A stretch of 64,000 bases of DNA from Nocardia sp. CY41 (GTDB taxonomy: Bacteria > Actinomycetota > Actinomycetes > Mycobacteriales > Mycobacteriaceae). The notes beneath the pieces are model-generated. The model saw only the letters and a list, made by a program, of their open reading frames with translations, was not told the origin of the DNA and searched no databases. This document shows, one piece after another, positions 9,236-17,434 of the stretch; within the stretch, counting starts at the first letter, position 1; every line of letters starts with the position of its first letter. The DNA is taken from positions 186,001 through 250,000 of the forward strand of contig NZ_VUOS01000009.1 in assembly GCF_009829325.1 (NCBI RefSeq), in the 5' to 3' direction. Made by a program: the position numbers and the translations under genes.

Positions 9236-9241
9236 ACACCC

Positions 9242-10054
9242 ATGTCCCGCCATCGTTCCCTTCCGCGCGCCCGCAGCCGTGGGAGCCGTCCCGCGAGCAC
9301 GCGGAAAGCCCTGTCGCAGAATTTCCTCCGCGATGCCGGCGTCGCCCGGCTGATCGTGCACCACTCGGGCGTCACCGCCGACGACCTCGTTCTCGAGGTC
9401 GGGCCCGGTGACGGCATGCTGACCAGGCGATTGCTCGACGCGGGCAGCCGCGTCCACGTCTATGAGAAGGACCCGCGCTATGCGGCGCTGCTGGGCCGCC
9501 GGTACGCGGACGACCCGCGCATCACCGTGCGGCAGCGCGATTTCCGCACGGTGCGCCCGCCACGGGAGCCGTTCGCGGTCGTGGCCAACGTGCCGTTCGC
9601 CATCACGACCGACATCGTGCGCTGGTGTCTGGCCGCGCGATGGCTCACCTCCGCCACCCTGCTCACGCAGCTCGAGTTCGCGCGCAAGCACTCGGGTGAC
9701 TACGGCCGGTGGACCAAACTCGCTGTCGGCTACTGGCCCACGACGGCGATCGAACTGGGCGCGCGCGTCGGCAGGCACAACTTTTATCCGGTGCCGCAAG
9801 TCGACGCCGCGATCCTGCGGTTGCGCAACCGGCCCGCTCCGATGCTGCCGCGCGAGTGGATCCGTGATTACCGCAGAGTGGTGGAGCTCGGTTTCTCGGG
9901 TGTCGGAGGCAGCGTGGCCGCGTCGTTGCGGCGGGAATTCCCCGCCCGCGCTGTCCACCACGCCTGCGGCGCGGCAGGCATCCCGCTCGATCAGCCGGTC
10001 GGACTCGTCTCCCCCGATCGCTGGTTGACCCTGTACCGCGCGCTGCGCGCCTGA
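9242..10054 (+). CDS. erm: 23S rRNA (adenine-N6) methyltransferase, Erm family
   Basis: 270 residues, the usual Erm length plus a basic N-terminal tail ([20 protein letters not shown]). Family landmarks are present: LSQNFLRD (24-31), SAM-binding EVGPGDG (52-58), catalytic-site NVPF (116-119), [10 protein letters not shown] and [13 protein letters not shown]. Erm enzymes methylate A2058 of 23S rRNA in the peptide-tunnel region and give macrolide-lincosamide-streptogramin B resistance. NVPF rather than NLPY, and the YPVPQVD motif, separate it from the KsgA/RsmA dimethylases. GGAGG ends 6 bases before the ATG but is sequestered in a hairpin, consistent with inducible expression through the upstream leader ORF. 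Confidence 0.9.
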   Translation: MSRHRSLPRARSRGSRPASTRKALSQNFLRDAGVARLIVHHSGVTADDLVLEVGPGDGMLTRRLLDAGSRVHVYEKDPRYAALLGRRYADDPRITVRQRDFRTVRPPREPFAVVANVPFAITTDIVRWCLAARWLTSATLLTQLEFARKHSGDYGRWTKLAVGYWPTTAIELGARVGRHNFYPVPQVDAAILRLRNRPAPMLPREWIRDYRRVVELGFSGVGGSVAASLRREFPARAVHHACGAAGIPLDQPVGLVSPDRWLTLYRALRA

Positions 10055-10121
10055 CCGGAACCGTACTTGCTACAGGAACGTATCGGATACATTCATGCAT
10101 CGAGACGAGGACAGGAGCAGC

Positions 10122-11285
10122 GTGACCAACTTCGGCGACTACCAGAACGAGATCTACTTCCAAGGACTCGGCGGCGTGCTGCCCGATCTCCCCATGACGT
10201 ACGCCGAGCTGGAGGCGAAGGCTCAGGCAGCGCTGCCACCGAGCATCTGGTCGTACGTGGCGGGCGGGGCAGGCGACGAGCTCACCCAACGGGCCAACGT
10301 GACGGCTTTCGAGAAGCTGGGACTGGTCCCCCGCATGCTGCGCGCGAGCAAGACTCGCGACCTGTCGATCCAGCTGTTCGGGATGACGCTGCCGACGCCG
10401 ATCTTCCTGGCCCCGGTCGGCGTGATCGGCCTGTGCGCCCAGGACGGGCACGGCGACATCGCCACGGCGAAGGCCGCGGCCCGCACCGGCGTCCCCATGA
10501 TCGCCTCCACCCTCACGGTGGATCCGCTGGAGGAGGTGGCGGCGGAGTTCGGCGACACCCCGGGCATGTTCCAGCTCTACACCCCCACCCACCGGGACCT
10601 CGCGCAAAGCCTGGTCCGGCGGGCCGAGGCCGCGGGCTTCAAGGCCATCGTGGTCACCCTGGACACCTGGGTGCCCGGCTGGCGCCCGCGCGATCTGGCG
10701 GTCTCCAACTTCCCCCAGCTGCGCGGGCACTGCCTGGCCAATTACTTCAGCGATCCGGTATTCCGCGGCCTGCTGCCCAGCCCGCCCGAGCAGGACCCGA
10801 AAACCGCCATTCTGACCTGGATCTCACTGTTCGGCAACGCGTTGACCTGGGACGATCTGGCGTGGCTCCGGTCACTCACCGACCTGCCGCTGGTGCTGAA
10901 GGGCATCTGTCATCCCGACGACGCCCGGCGCGCCAAGGACGCGGGCGTCGACGGCATCTATTGCTCCAATCACGGCGGCCGACAGGCCAACGGCGGCATC
11001 CCGGCGATCGAGCATCTGCCGGAGGTGGTGGCGGCGGCCGACGGTCTGCCCGTGCTGTTCGACTCCGGCATCCGCACCGGCGCCGACATCGTCAAAGCGC
11101 TGGCGCTCGGCGCGACGGCCGTGGGGATCGGCCGCCCCTATCCCTACGGGCTGGCCCTCGGCGGCGTCGACGGCCTCGTGCACGTGGTGCGGTCGCTGCT
11201 CGCCGAAGCGGATCTGCTGATGGCGGTGGACGGGTACCCGACGATCGCCGACCTCGGCCCGGAGGCGATCCGGCGGCTGGTCTGA
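10122..11285 (+). CDS. FMN-dependent lactate 2-monooxygenase-like alpha-hydroxyacid oxidase
   Basis: 387 residues. The N-terminus [16 protein letters not shown] closely follows mycobacterial lactate 2-monooxygenase (as I remember it), which fixes the GTG at 10122 as the start; AGGAG lies 5-9 bases upstream. FMN-binding and catalytic features of the alpha-hydroxyacid oxidase barrel are present: [31 protein letters not shown], active-site His in [12 protein letters not shown] near residue 284, and [18 protein letters not shown]. Lactate monooxygenase converts L-lactate and oxygen to acetate, CO2 and water. An oxidase or dehydrogenase mode cannot be excluded. The gene converges on ectD across a strong terminator. 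Confidence 0.8.
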   Translation: MTNFGDYQNEIYFQGLGGVLPDLPMTYAELEAKAQAALPPSIWSYVAGGAGDELTQRANVTAFEKLGLVPRMLRASKTRDLSIQLFGMTLPTPIFLAPVGVIGLCAQDGHGDIATAKAAARTGVPMIASTLTVDPLEEVAAEFGDTPGMFQLYTPTHRDLAQSLVRRAEAAGFKAIVVTLDTWVPGWRPRDLAVSNFPQLRGHCLANYFSDPVFRGLLPSPPEQDPKTAILTWISLFGNALTWDDLAWLRSLTDLPLVLKGICHPDDARRAKDAGVDGIYCSNHGGRQANGGIPAIEHLPEVVAAADGLPVLFDSGIRTGADIVKALALGATAVGIGRPYPYGLALGGVDGLVHVVRSLLAEADLLMAVDGYPTIADLGPEAIRRLV

Positions 11286-11319
11286 CCTCCGCCCGCAGCG
11301 GCCGGGATGCCATGCGAAA

Positions 11320-11375
11320 CGCCCCGCGCGGGCGGCTCACCCCGAGGAAGGTGGGCGAGCCGCCCGCGCGGGGCG
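11320..11375. terminator. bidirectional intrinsic terminator
   Basis: A perfect 19-bp inverted repeat: the arm at 11320-11338 begins CGCCCCGCGCGGG, and the complementary arm is at 11357-11375, with an 18-base loop that can add a few more pairs. It sits exactly between the convergent lactate monooxygenase and ectD genes. It lacks a clear T-run, as is common for actinobacterial terminators. Confidence 0.8.
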
Positions 11376-11384
11376 GCTCTCGAT

Positions 11385-12290
11385 TCAGTCCGACAGCGGC
11401 GTGAAATCGCGGCTACCGATATAGTCCGGTCGCGGCGCGGGCGCGGCGAACGGGTCGACGAGCGTGTTGTGCACGCTGTTGAACACCACGAAGATGTTCG
11501 ACCGCGGGAACGGCGTGATGTTGTTCGACGACCCGTGCATCAGGTTGGAGTCGAACAGCAGCGCCGAGCCCGCCCGGCCGGTGAACTGGCTGATCCCGTA
11601 CCGGTTCGCGAGCGCGGTGATGTCGTCGGTCGTCGGCACGCCGATTTCCTGCTCCTGCAACGACTCCCGATAGTGCTCGGCCGGAGTGCTGCCCAGGCAC
11701 GGCACGAAGGTGTGGTGCGAGCCCGGCATCACCATGAGGCTGCCGTTGATCGGATAGTTGTCGGTGAGCGCGATCGACAGGCTCACCGCGCGTGGCGCGG
11801 GCATGCCGTCTTCGGCGTGCCAGGTTTCGAAATCGGAGTGCCAATAGAAACCGGTGCCGCGGAAACCGGGCATATAGTTCACCCGGCTCTGGTGCACGTA
11901 CACCTTCGATCCCAGCACCTGCTCGGCGAGCCCGAGCACCCGCGGCTGACGCACCAGGTCGGCGATCGCCTCGCTCAGTTTGTGCACTTCGAAGACCGAA
12001 CGCACCCGGTTCGACGACTTCTCCACGATGACGCGGTCGTCGTCCCGCAGCGCGGGATCGTTCGCCAGCCTGGTGATCTCGCCGCTGTACTCGGCCACTT
12101 CGGCGGGCGTGAGCAGCTGGTCCAGGATGGCGAACCCGTCGGCGTCGAACGAGGCCAGTTCCGGGCTCTCGATCTCCCCCCACACCGCGGGGTCGGCACG
12201 CTCCAAGTGCGGAGCGGGCCCGCCGAGACGGGTCGGGTAACGATCGTAGCGAGCCGTCTCGGGCCGGGTTTCGGTGTGCTGCAGAACCAT
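11385..12290 (-). CDS. ectD: ectoine hydroxylase
   Basis: 301 residues of the PhyH-type Fe(II)/2-oxoglutarate dioxygenases. Visible signature: the HxD iron ligand pair in FYWHSDFETWH, VSLSIALTDN, the GSHH segment, and distal LMHGSSNN with a following Arg (PRSNIF) for 2-oxoglutarate. EctD turns ectoine into 5-hydroxyectoine in the cytoplasm using oxygen and 2-oxoglutarate. It is the last gene of ectABCD, starting 8 bases after the ectC stop. It ends in front of a strong bidirectional terminator. Confidence 0.95.
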   Translation of the reverse strand: MVLQHTETRPETARYDRYPTRLGGPAPHLERADPAVWGEIESPELASFDADGFAILDQLLTPAEVAEYSGEITRLANDPALRDDDRVIVEKSSNRVRSVFEVHKLSEAIADLVRQPRVLGLAEQVLGSKVYVHQSRVNYMPGFRGTGFYWHSDFETWHAEDGMPAPRAVSLSIALTDNYPINGSLMVMPGSHHTFVPCLGSTPAEHYRESLQEQEIGVPTTDDITALANRYGISQFTGRAGSALLFDSNLMHGSSNNITPFPRSNIFVVFNSVHNTLVDPFAAPAPRPDYIGSRDFTPLSD

Positions 12291-12298
12291 TGGTGAGC

Positions 12299-12697
12299 TC
12301 AACCTCCGATCGTCGCGGCGACCAGCGGGTAGACGCCGTCGCTGTCGTGAACCTCCTGCCCGGTGACCGGCGGGTTGAACACGCACATCATCCGCATCGT
12401 GGTGCGGACCTCCAAACGGTGCCGTTCGTGTCCGTCGAGCAGGTACATCGAGCCGGGGGCCAGCTCGTAGGTGACGCCGTTGTCCAGGTCGGTCAGCGTG
12501 CCCTCGCCCTCGACGAGCCACACGGCCTCCACATGATGCACATAGTGGAACTCGTGCACGGTTCCGGCGTCAATGGTGGTTTCGTGGAAGGAGAAGCCGA
12601 CGCCGTCGCCCCCGAGGACGATGCGTTTACTGCGCCAGCCCTCACCTGCCACGTCGCGCTCGGTGCCGGTGATTTCCGCGGTGGTGCGCACGATCAT
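12299..12697 (-). CDS. ectC: L-ectoine synthase
   Basis: 132 residues, a small cupin protein of typical EctC length beginning MIVRTTAEITGTERDV. Cupin metal/active-site segments include FHYVHHVEAVWLVEGEGTL and PGSMYLLDGHERHRL. EctC cyclises N-gamma-acetyl-2,4-diaminobutyrate to ectoine by loss of water. The ATG at 12697 overlaps the ectB stop by 4 bases (ATGA). An upstream in-frame ATG would add eight residues but is not supported by the conserved N-terminus. Confidence 0.95.
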   Translation of the reverse strand: MIVRTTAEITGTERDVAGEGWRSKRIVLGGDGVGFSFHETTIDAGTVHEFHYVHHVEAVWLVEGEGTLTDLDNGVTYELAPGSMYLLDGHERHRLEVRTTMRMMCVFNPPVTGQEVHDSDGVYPLVAATIGG

Positions 12698-13971
12698 GCG
12701 ATTGCCCCCATTCCGCCGCACACCGACTCGACGGCGCCGGTCAGGATCTGCAAGCCCTGGTCGAGCTCTTGGTCGGTGACCGTCAGCGGCGGCAGCAGCT
12801 TCACCACCTCGTCGGTGGAACCGGAGGTCTCCACCAGCAGTCCACGCTCGAAGGCGATCTGGCAGACCTTGCCCGCCTGCGAGGGATCGTCGAACACCAT
12901 GCCTTGCACCAGGCCGCGACCCCGGGTGGAGACACCGGGGAAGTATTCGGCCAGCTCCCCTAGAGTCCGCGCGATCTTCTCGCCCTTGGCCTGCGTCGCC
13001 GTCTGCAGGGCGTCGTCGGACCAGTAGTGGCGCAGGGCCGTCGTCGCGGTGACGAACGCGGGGTTGTTGCCGCGGAAAGTGCCGTTGTGCTCACCCGGCG
13101 ACCATTCGTCCAGCTCCGGCTTGAACAGCACCAGCGCCATCGGCAGGCCGTAGCCGCCGATCGACTTCGACAGCGTCACGATGTCGGGGGTGATGCCCGC
13201 GATCTCGAAGGAGAAGAACGGTCCGGTGCGGCCGCAGCCCATCTGGACGTCGTCGACGATCAACAGGATCTCCCGCTCCGCGCACAGACCGGCGAGGTGC
13301 CGCAGCCACTCGGCGCGGGCGACGTTGACGCCGCCTTCGCCCTGCACCGTCTCCACGATGACCGCGGCCGGGCGGTCGAAACCGGACGAGGTGTCGTCGA
13401 GCACCTTCGACATCCACTGGAAGTCGGCGGTGGTGCCGTCGAAGTAGCCGTCGTAGGGCATGTGCGCGGCGTGCACCAACGGCACACCGGCGCCGGCGCG
13501 CTTGGCGGCGTTGCCGGTGACCGACAGCGCGCCGAGGGTCATGCCGTGGAAAGCGTTGGTGAAGCTGACGATGGTCTCGCGACCGGTGACCTTGCGCGCC
13601 AGCTTGAGCGCGGCCTCGACCGCGTTGGCGCCGGTGGGGCCGGGGAACTGGACCTTGTAGTCCAGGCCGCGCGGAGTGAACACGGTGTCGCGCAACGTCT
13701 CCAACAGGTCCCGCTTGGCCGCGGTCGACATGTCCAGGCCGTGGGTGATGCCGTCGCTCGCGATGTAGTCCAGCAGCGCACGCTTGAGCACGTCGTTGTT
13801 GTGGCCGTAGTTCAGCGCACCGGCGCCGGCGAAGAAGTCGAGGTAGTCCTTGCCTTCCTCGTCGCGCAGCCAGCTGCCCTTCGCCGTGGTGAACACGGTG
13901 GGCCAGGCACGGCAATAACCGCGCACGTTCGACTCCAGGCTCTCGAAAACAGTGGTGTCGGCGTTGATCAT
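12694..13971 (-). CDS. ectB: diaminobutyrate--2-oxoglutarate transaminase
   Basis: 425 residues, a class III aminotransferase of the usual EctB length. It starts MINADTTVFESLESNVRGYCR, has the FFAGAGALNYGHN substrate segment, PGPTGANAVEAALKLAR, the Asp-containing PLP segment IVDDVQMGCGRTGPFFSFE, and the PLP lysine in VTLSKSIGGYG near residue 267. EctB transfers the amino group of glutamate to L-aspartate semialdehyde, giving L-2,4-diaminobutyrate. Both ends overlap neighbours by 4 bases (ATGA), so ectA-ectB-ectC are translationally coupled. Confidence 0.95.
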   Translation of the reverse strand: MINADTTVFESLESNVRGYCRAWPTVFTTAKGSWLRDEEGKDYLDFFAGAGALNYGHNNDVLKRALLDYIASDGITHGLDMSTAAKRDLLETLRDTVFTPRGLDYKVQFPGPTGANAVEAALKLARKVTGRETIVSFTNAFHGMTLGALSVTGNAAKRAGAGVPLVHAAHMPYDGYFDGTTADFQWMSKVLDDTSSGFDRPAAVIVETVQGEGGVNVARAEWLRHLAGLCAEREILLIVDDVQMGCGRTGPFFSFEIAGITPDIVTLSKSIGGYGLPMALVLFKPELDEWSPGEHNGTFRGNNPAFVTATTALRHYWSDDALQTATQAKGEKIARTLGELAEYFPGVSTRGRGLVQGMVFDDPSQAGKVCQIAFERGLLVETSGSTDEVVKLLPPLTVTDQELDQGLQILTGAVESVCGGMGAIA

Positions 13972-14570
13972 CGGTGATCCTCCTCGGTGGTGCGGGCGGT
14001 CGGGGCGATGCGATACAGGTCTTCGGGTGCGTGGCTGTCGGGGAAGACGCCGGCGTCGAACAAGGGACGCTTGGTCAGATCGGCGCCGCGCGCCTGCGCC
14101 ACCGACGTGAACAGCGCGATGGAACCGGCGTTGTCCGGCGAGATGGTCGTTTCGAGCACCGAAACGCCCTGAGCCGCAACACTGTTGAGCAACGTGTGGA
14201 GCAGTTCGGCGCCGATGCCGCGGCCGCGCTGCGAGCGGTCCACCGCGATCTGCCAGACGAACACGGTGTCGGGCGCCTGCGGGCGGACGAAGCCGATCAC
14301 GTATCCCACGACGCGGCCGTCCAGTTCGGCGACCACCGATGTCCCGGCGAAATCCCGGCACCACAGCAGATACGCGTAGCTCGAATTGACATCGAGCACT
14401 GCGGAATCCTTCGCGATGCGCCACATCGGAGCGCCGTCCCCCAAACGGGGCGTACGCAGGACCACGGCCGTTCCCGTTTCTTTCCGAGACGGGGTGGCCC
14501 CGAGAGCGGCCGCGGCGTTGCCGACGCGTGATCGCTCGATCGCCGCTGGGGACAGGGTTGGCAGTGACAT
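13968..14570 (-). CDS. ectA: L-2,4-diaminobutyric acid acetyltransferase
   Basis: 200 residues; a GNAT acetyltransferase with the acetyl-CoA loop RSQRGRGIGAELL, the VWQIAVD strand and the EctA-type C-terminus (ETTISPDNAGSIALF). EctA uses acetyl-CoA to make N-gamma-acetyl-2,4-diaminobutyrate. The ATG at 14570 has GGGAG at proper spacing. It is the first gene of ectABCD. The 83-base gap to the sensor kinase gene upstream on the same strand could hold a promoter, but no unambiguous -35/-10 pair is visible. The N-terminal 30 residues are longer than a minimal EctA and look unstructured. Confidence 0.93.
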   Translation of the reverse strand: MSLPTLSPAAIERSRVGNAAAALGATPSRKETGTAVVLRTPRLGDGAPMWRIAKDSAVLDVNSSYAYLLWCRDFAGTSVVAELDGRVVGYVIGFVRPQAPDTVFVWQIAVDRSQRGRGIGAELLHTLLNSVAAQGVSVLETTISPDNAGSIALFTSVAQARGADLTKRPLFDAGVFPDSHAPEDLYRIAPTARTTEEDHR

Positions 14571-14653
14571 ACAACTCCCTCGTCGATCAGCAGTACTTTT
14601 CCAGGCTTACGAAGCGACTTTGAGGTGAACCAGTCGACTTCTTTACGGTCGTA

Positions 14654-15742
14654 TTACGGATTGATGTCGCCGAGCCGGGGCAGCCGCACGACGAATCGCG
14701 CGCCCCCGCCGGGTCGTTCGGTGCAGTGCACCCGGCCGCCGTGAGTGGCGACCGTCTCGGCGACCAACGCAAGGCCGATGCCCGTCCCGTCGGGCGAGCG
14801 GCGGCCGCTGCGAGCGGTCGCGAATCGTTCGAAGATCCGGTCCCGGTCCGCGGGCGCTACGCCGGGGCCGGCGTCGTCCACGGTGAGCACCGCGTCGGTG
14901 CCCTCGCGGTCCACGGTGACCGCGACCACACCGCCACCGTGCCGGTCGGCGTTGTGCAGCAGGTTGGCCACCGCGCGCTCGAGTTCCACTTTGCGGCCAC
15001 GCACGGTGACGTCCTGACGCACCGTGAGCAGTTCGCCCGGGTAGCGCCGGTCGCCGAGGGTGTGGACCAGCAGGTCGCGCACCGACAGCGGCTCGGCGTC
15101 GCCGTGGTGCATGCCCGCTTCCACTCGCGCCAGGGCGAGCAGGTCGTCCAGCAGTTTGCGCAGGTGGTCGACCTCGGCGGTGATCAAACCGAGCGCTCGC
15201 TGGGAACGCTCCGGCAGATCGCCGCGGTGCCGGTTGAGTACGTCGACGCTCGCCATCAAGGTGGTCAGCGGGGTACGCAACTCGTGGCTGACGTCGCCGA
15301 AGAGCCGGTGCTCCCGCTCGATACGCCGTTGCAGCGAATCCACCATGGTGTTGAACGACTCGACGGTGATCGCCAGATCCTGGTCACCGGTGGCGGGCAA
15401 CCGCTGGCCGAGGTCGCCGGAGGCGATCCGCGCTGCCGTGCCCGCGAGCTGGTGCAGCGGGGTCAGCACCCGCCTGCTCGCCCACCATCCGACCCCCGCC
15501 CCGATCAGGGTGACCACGCCGGCGCACCCGATCAGCACGTTGCGCAACAGATCGAGAGCGGCGTGGAGATCGCCCGGCGATTGCGCTTCCAAGTAGCCGC
15601 GGCTGATCACGAACACCGAAACGACCAGGACCAGCGACATCAGCGCGGCGATGGTCGCGAAGGCGGCGGTCACCCGGGCGCGGAGGCTCCAGGCGTTCGG
15701 ATTCCAGCGTTCGGCGTAGAGGCAGCGTTCAGCGGCGCACAT
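14654..15742 (-). CDS. sensor histidine kinase of an ect-linked two-component system
   Basis: 362 residues. Two membrane helices (about 23-48 and 65-88) flank a very short extracytoplasmic loop, followed by HAMP (about 89-143), a HisKA dimerisation box with phospho-acceptor His153 in SHELRTPLTTL, and an HATPase domain with N-box NLLHNADRHG, DDAGPGV and GTGIGLALV. The short loop suggests sensing within or at the membrane rather than binding a large external ligand. It overlaps the response-regulator gene by 14 bases. Its position immediately upstream of ectABCD on the same strand suggests an osmotic or envelope signal; that link is inference. Confidence 0.9.
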   Translation of the reverse strand: MCAAERCLYAERWNPNAWSLRARVTAAFATIAALMSLVLVVSVFVISRGYLEAQSPGDLHAALDLLRNVLIGCAGVVTLIGAGVGWWASRRVLTPLHQLAGTAARIASGDLGQRLPATGDQDLAITVESFNTMVDSLQRRIEREHRLFGDVSHELRTPLTTLMASVDVLNRHRGDLPERSQRALGLITAEVDHLRKLLDDLLALARVEAGMHHGDAEPLSVRDLLVHTLGDRRYPGELLTVRQDVTVRGRKVELERAVANLLHNADRHGGGVVAVTVDREGTDAVLTVDDAGPGVAPADRDRIFERFATARSGRRSPDGTGIGLALVAETVATHGGRVHCTERPGGGARFVVRLPRLGDINP

Positions 15743-16460
15743 CGAGGCGGTAGCCGAGCCCGCGCACCGTCACCACGATGCGCGGATCGGACGGATCCCG
15801 TTCGATTTTCGTGCGCAAACGGCGCATGTGCACGTCCACAATGCGTTCGTCCCCGAAGAACCCGCGGTCCCATACGCGCTCGAGCAGCACCGTGCGGCTG
15901 AGCACACGGCCCGGTGACTCGGCCAGCTCACAGAGCAAACGGAATTCGGTGAGCGTGAGCCGGATCTCCTCGTCGCCGCGGCGCACCACGCCACTGTCCT
16001 GAGCCAAGACCAGCGGAGCCGTGTCGTCGGCCTCGAGCACCATCTCCTGCGGCGTCTCCCGCTCGGCGGTCAGCCGGAAGCGGCGGCGCACCGCGCGCAT
16101 GCGGGCGGTGATCTCCTTGATCTCGAACGGCTTGGTCACGAAATCGTCGGCCCCCGCCTCGAGCGCGGCCACCACGTCGTGGGTGTCGTCACGGGCGCTG
16201 ACCACGATGATCGGAACGTCGTGATCGCGGCGGATCTCCCGGATACATTCGAATCCATCCATGCCGCCGAGCATCAGATCGACGATCATCACGTCCGGAA
16301 CACCATTGCTGCGCAGATGAGTGAGCGCGTCCTCGGCTTCCTCCGCCTCGTCGACGTCGTACCCCTCGTCCTCCATAGCGAGCCGTAACGCACCACGGAC
16401 CCGGTCGTCGTCTTCCACGATCATCAGGTTTGCGCTCAAGACCTTATCCCTTGCAGACAT
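15729..16460 (-). CDS. OmpR/PhoB-family response regulator
   Basis: About 243 residues from the ATG at 16460. The receiver domain has the acidic pocket (MIVEDDD), phospho-acceptor Asp61 in MIVDLMLGG and the conserved Lys in DDFVTKPF. The C-terminal winged helix is of OmpR type (LTLTEFRLLCELAESPGRVLSRTVLLERVW, then VDVHMRRLRTKIERDP and RIVVTVRGLGYRL). It is followed by its histidine kinase with a 14-base overlap. A GTG at 16475 would add five residues, and no strong ribosome site separates the two options. It is transcribed toward ectABCD. Confidence 0.9.
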   Translation of the reverse strand: MSARDKVLSANLMIVEDDDRVRGALRLAMEDEGYDVDEAEEAEDALTHLRSNGVPDVMIVDLMLGGMDGFECIREIRRDHDVPIIVVSARDDTHDVVAALEAGADDFVTKPFEIKEITARMRAVRRRFRLTAERETPQEMVLEADDTAPLVLAQDSGVVRRGDEEIRLTLTEFRLLCELAESPGRVLSRTVLLERVWDRGFFGDERIVDVHMRRLRTKIERDPSDPRIVVTVRGLGYRLDVRR

Positions 16461-16475
16461 GCGAAAGCGCGTCAC

Positions 16476-16885
16476 GATGCGGACTACCGCATCCCCATAC
16501 CGACGCGACCTTCCGCTTTTCGAGCAACCTTTGCTCGGCTACGAGTACCCCTGTGCCCGGCCGGTAAACGTCCGGCAGACCGATGCGGGGCCTCTTGCTT
16601 GCTCCCTCGACGCTATACGCCCCACCGATTCAGGGGCACAAGGGGGCTGCGGCGCAGTGCGGGCCTCGCGCGCCGCGAGCACTGTACAGGAACGGTAGAT
16701 TCTACGAAAAGCGCTGCATAACAACCTTTTTGGTGGTCGCCACCGAGCATGACGAGACAAGTGGCAACAGCGAGGTTGCCGAGGGAACGCGCTGCGGCAG
16801 AGTGCCTTGCGTCACATCATCCGGATGCGCCCATCGCGCAGGAGTGACGGTGACCGGCCTCACGGGGGCGCCAGCGGCCTACCGG
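16476..16885. other. 410-base gene-free stretch upstream of the two-component system
   Basis: No open frame with coding-like composition is visible on either strand. It is less GC-biased than its surroundings near 16690-16740. It holds one clear inverted repeat at 16521-16537, listed separately. The leader and promoter of the two-component system must lie here, but I cannot place a convincing -10/-35 pair. Confidence 0.5.
16521..16537. promoter_or_regulatory. inverted repeat upstream of the response regulator
   Basis: CGAGCAA (16521-16527) and its exact complement TTGCTCG (16531-16537) are separated by CCT. The repeat lies about 50 bases upstream of the response-regulator start, a usual place for an autoregulatory operator; it could equally be a small RNA hairpin. 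Confidence 0.3.
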
Positions 16886-17233
16886 CTATCGCGGCGGTTC
16901 CAAGCGATTGAAATTGCTCGGTGGTCGGTCGGCGCTCGGCTCTTGATACCAGAAGCGCAGATTTCTCGCGTCGAAGGTGGCGAACCACTCGTCCCAGCCC
17001 ACCCGGCGCAGTACGGCCCCGCCGTATCCGGGGAAGTCGAACCGCAGCACTCCGAGCCGTCCATCGTGTTCGCTGCCCGGCACGGTCGCGGGCCGAGCGC
17101 CGCGCTGCGCGGCCCAGCGGCGGATGACGTCGTGATTCCTGGTGACGGAAATCCCGCGAGATCGGGGCGACGCCCCTGACCCACCCGGTCCGAACCGCGG
17201 ATTCCGGGTGCCTGGGCGGCGCTGGTCGGTCAT
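16886..17233 (-). CDS. small conserved actinobacterial protein, 115 aa, putative SigF target
   Basis: The core beginning ISVTRNHDVIRRWAAQRGARPATV, with GVLRFDFPGYGG and WDEWFATFDARNLRFWYQE, matches a widespread actinobacterial family of unknown function that I recognise by its N-terminal TRNHDVIRRWAE signature. The first 30 residues are basic and probably disordered. The ATG at 17233 has GAGGAG at good spacing. A SigF-type promoter (17281-17306) lies about 50 bases upstream. I know of no enzymatic role; the context suggests a general-stress protein. Confidence 0.75.
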   Translation of the reverse strand: MTDQRRPGTRNPRFGPGGSGASPRSRGISVTRNHDVIRRWAAQRGARPATVPGSEHDGRLGVLRFDFPGYGGAVLRRVGWDEWFATFDARNLRFWYQEPSADRPPSNFNRLEPPR

Positions 17234-17280
17234 GACGAGCTCCTCGAGCCATCGGCATCTGTTGTCCGGTTCCTGTCTGA

Positions 17281-17306
17281 CTACCCGCCGGTCGTCCTCG
17301 GCAAAC
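17281..17306 (-). promoter_or_regulatory. SigF-type promoter (minus strand)
   Basis: On the minus strand GTTT is followed after 16 bases by GGGTAG, close to the mycobacterial SigF consensus GTTT-N14-16-GGGTAT. It drives toward the 115-aa protein starting at 17233. Confidence 0.5.
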
Positions 17307-17342
17307 TGGTCGGCCGAACCACACCCGGCGCGAGCGCGGACC

Positions 17343-17367
17343 GGTTCGCGCGGCGATCGGTGGGTAA
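17343..17367 (+). promoter_or_regulatory. SigF-type promoter (plus strand)
   Basis: GGTT (17343-17346), a 15-base spacer, then GGGTAA (17362-17367) fit the SigF consensus. The predicted start near 17374 leaves a leader of about 60 bases before the Pro-rich protein at 17435. It is divergent from the minus-strand SigF-type promoter at 17281-17306. Confidence 0.5.
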
Positions 17368-17434
17368 CCGGCCGATGATCGGACCGGACGAACGGAAAAC
17401 CCCCGGCCGATCGCCCGAACGAGAAGGAGTTGGC

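Noticed and set aside
9242..11285. Antibiotic biosynthetic gene cluster around erm and the UvrA-like ATPase
   Set aside because: No polyketide synthase, NRPS, sugar or tailoring genes surround them, and the two resistance-type genes are 45 kb apart; a producer self-resistance role is not supported.
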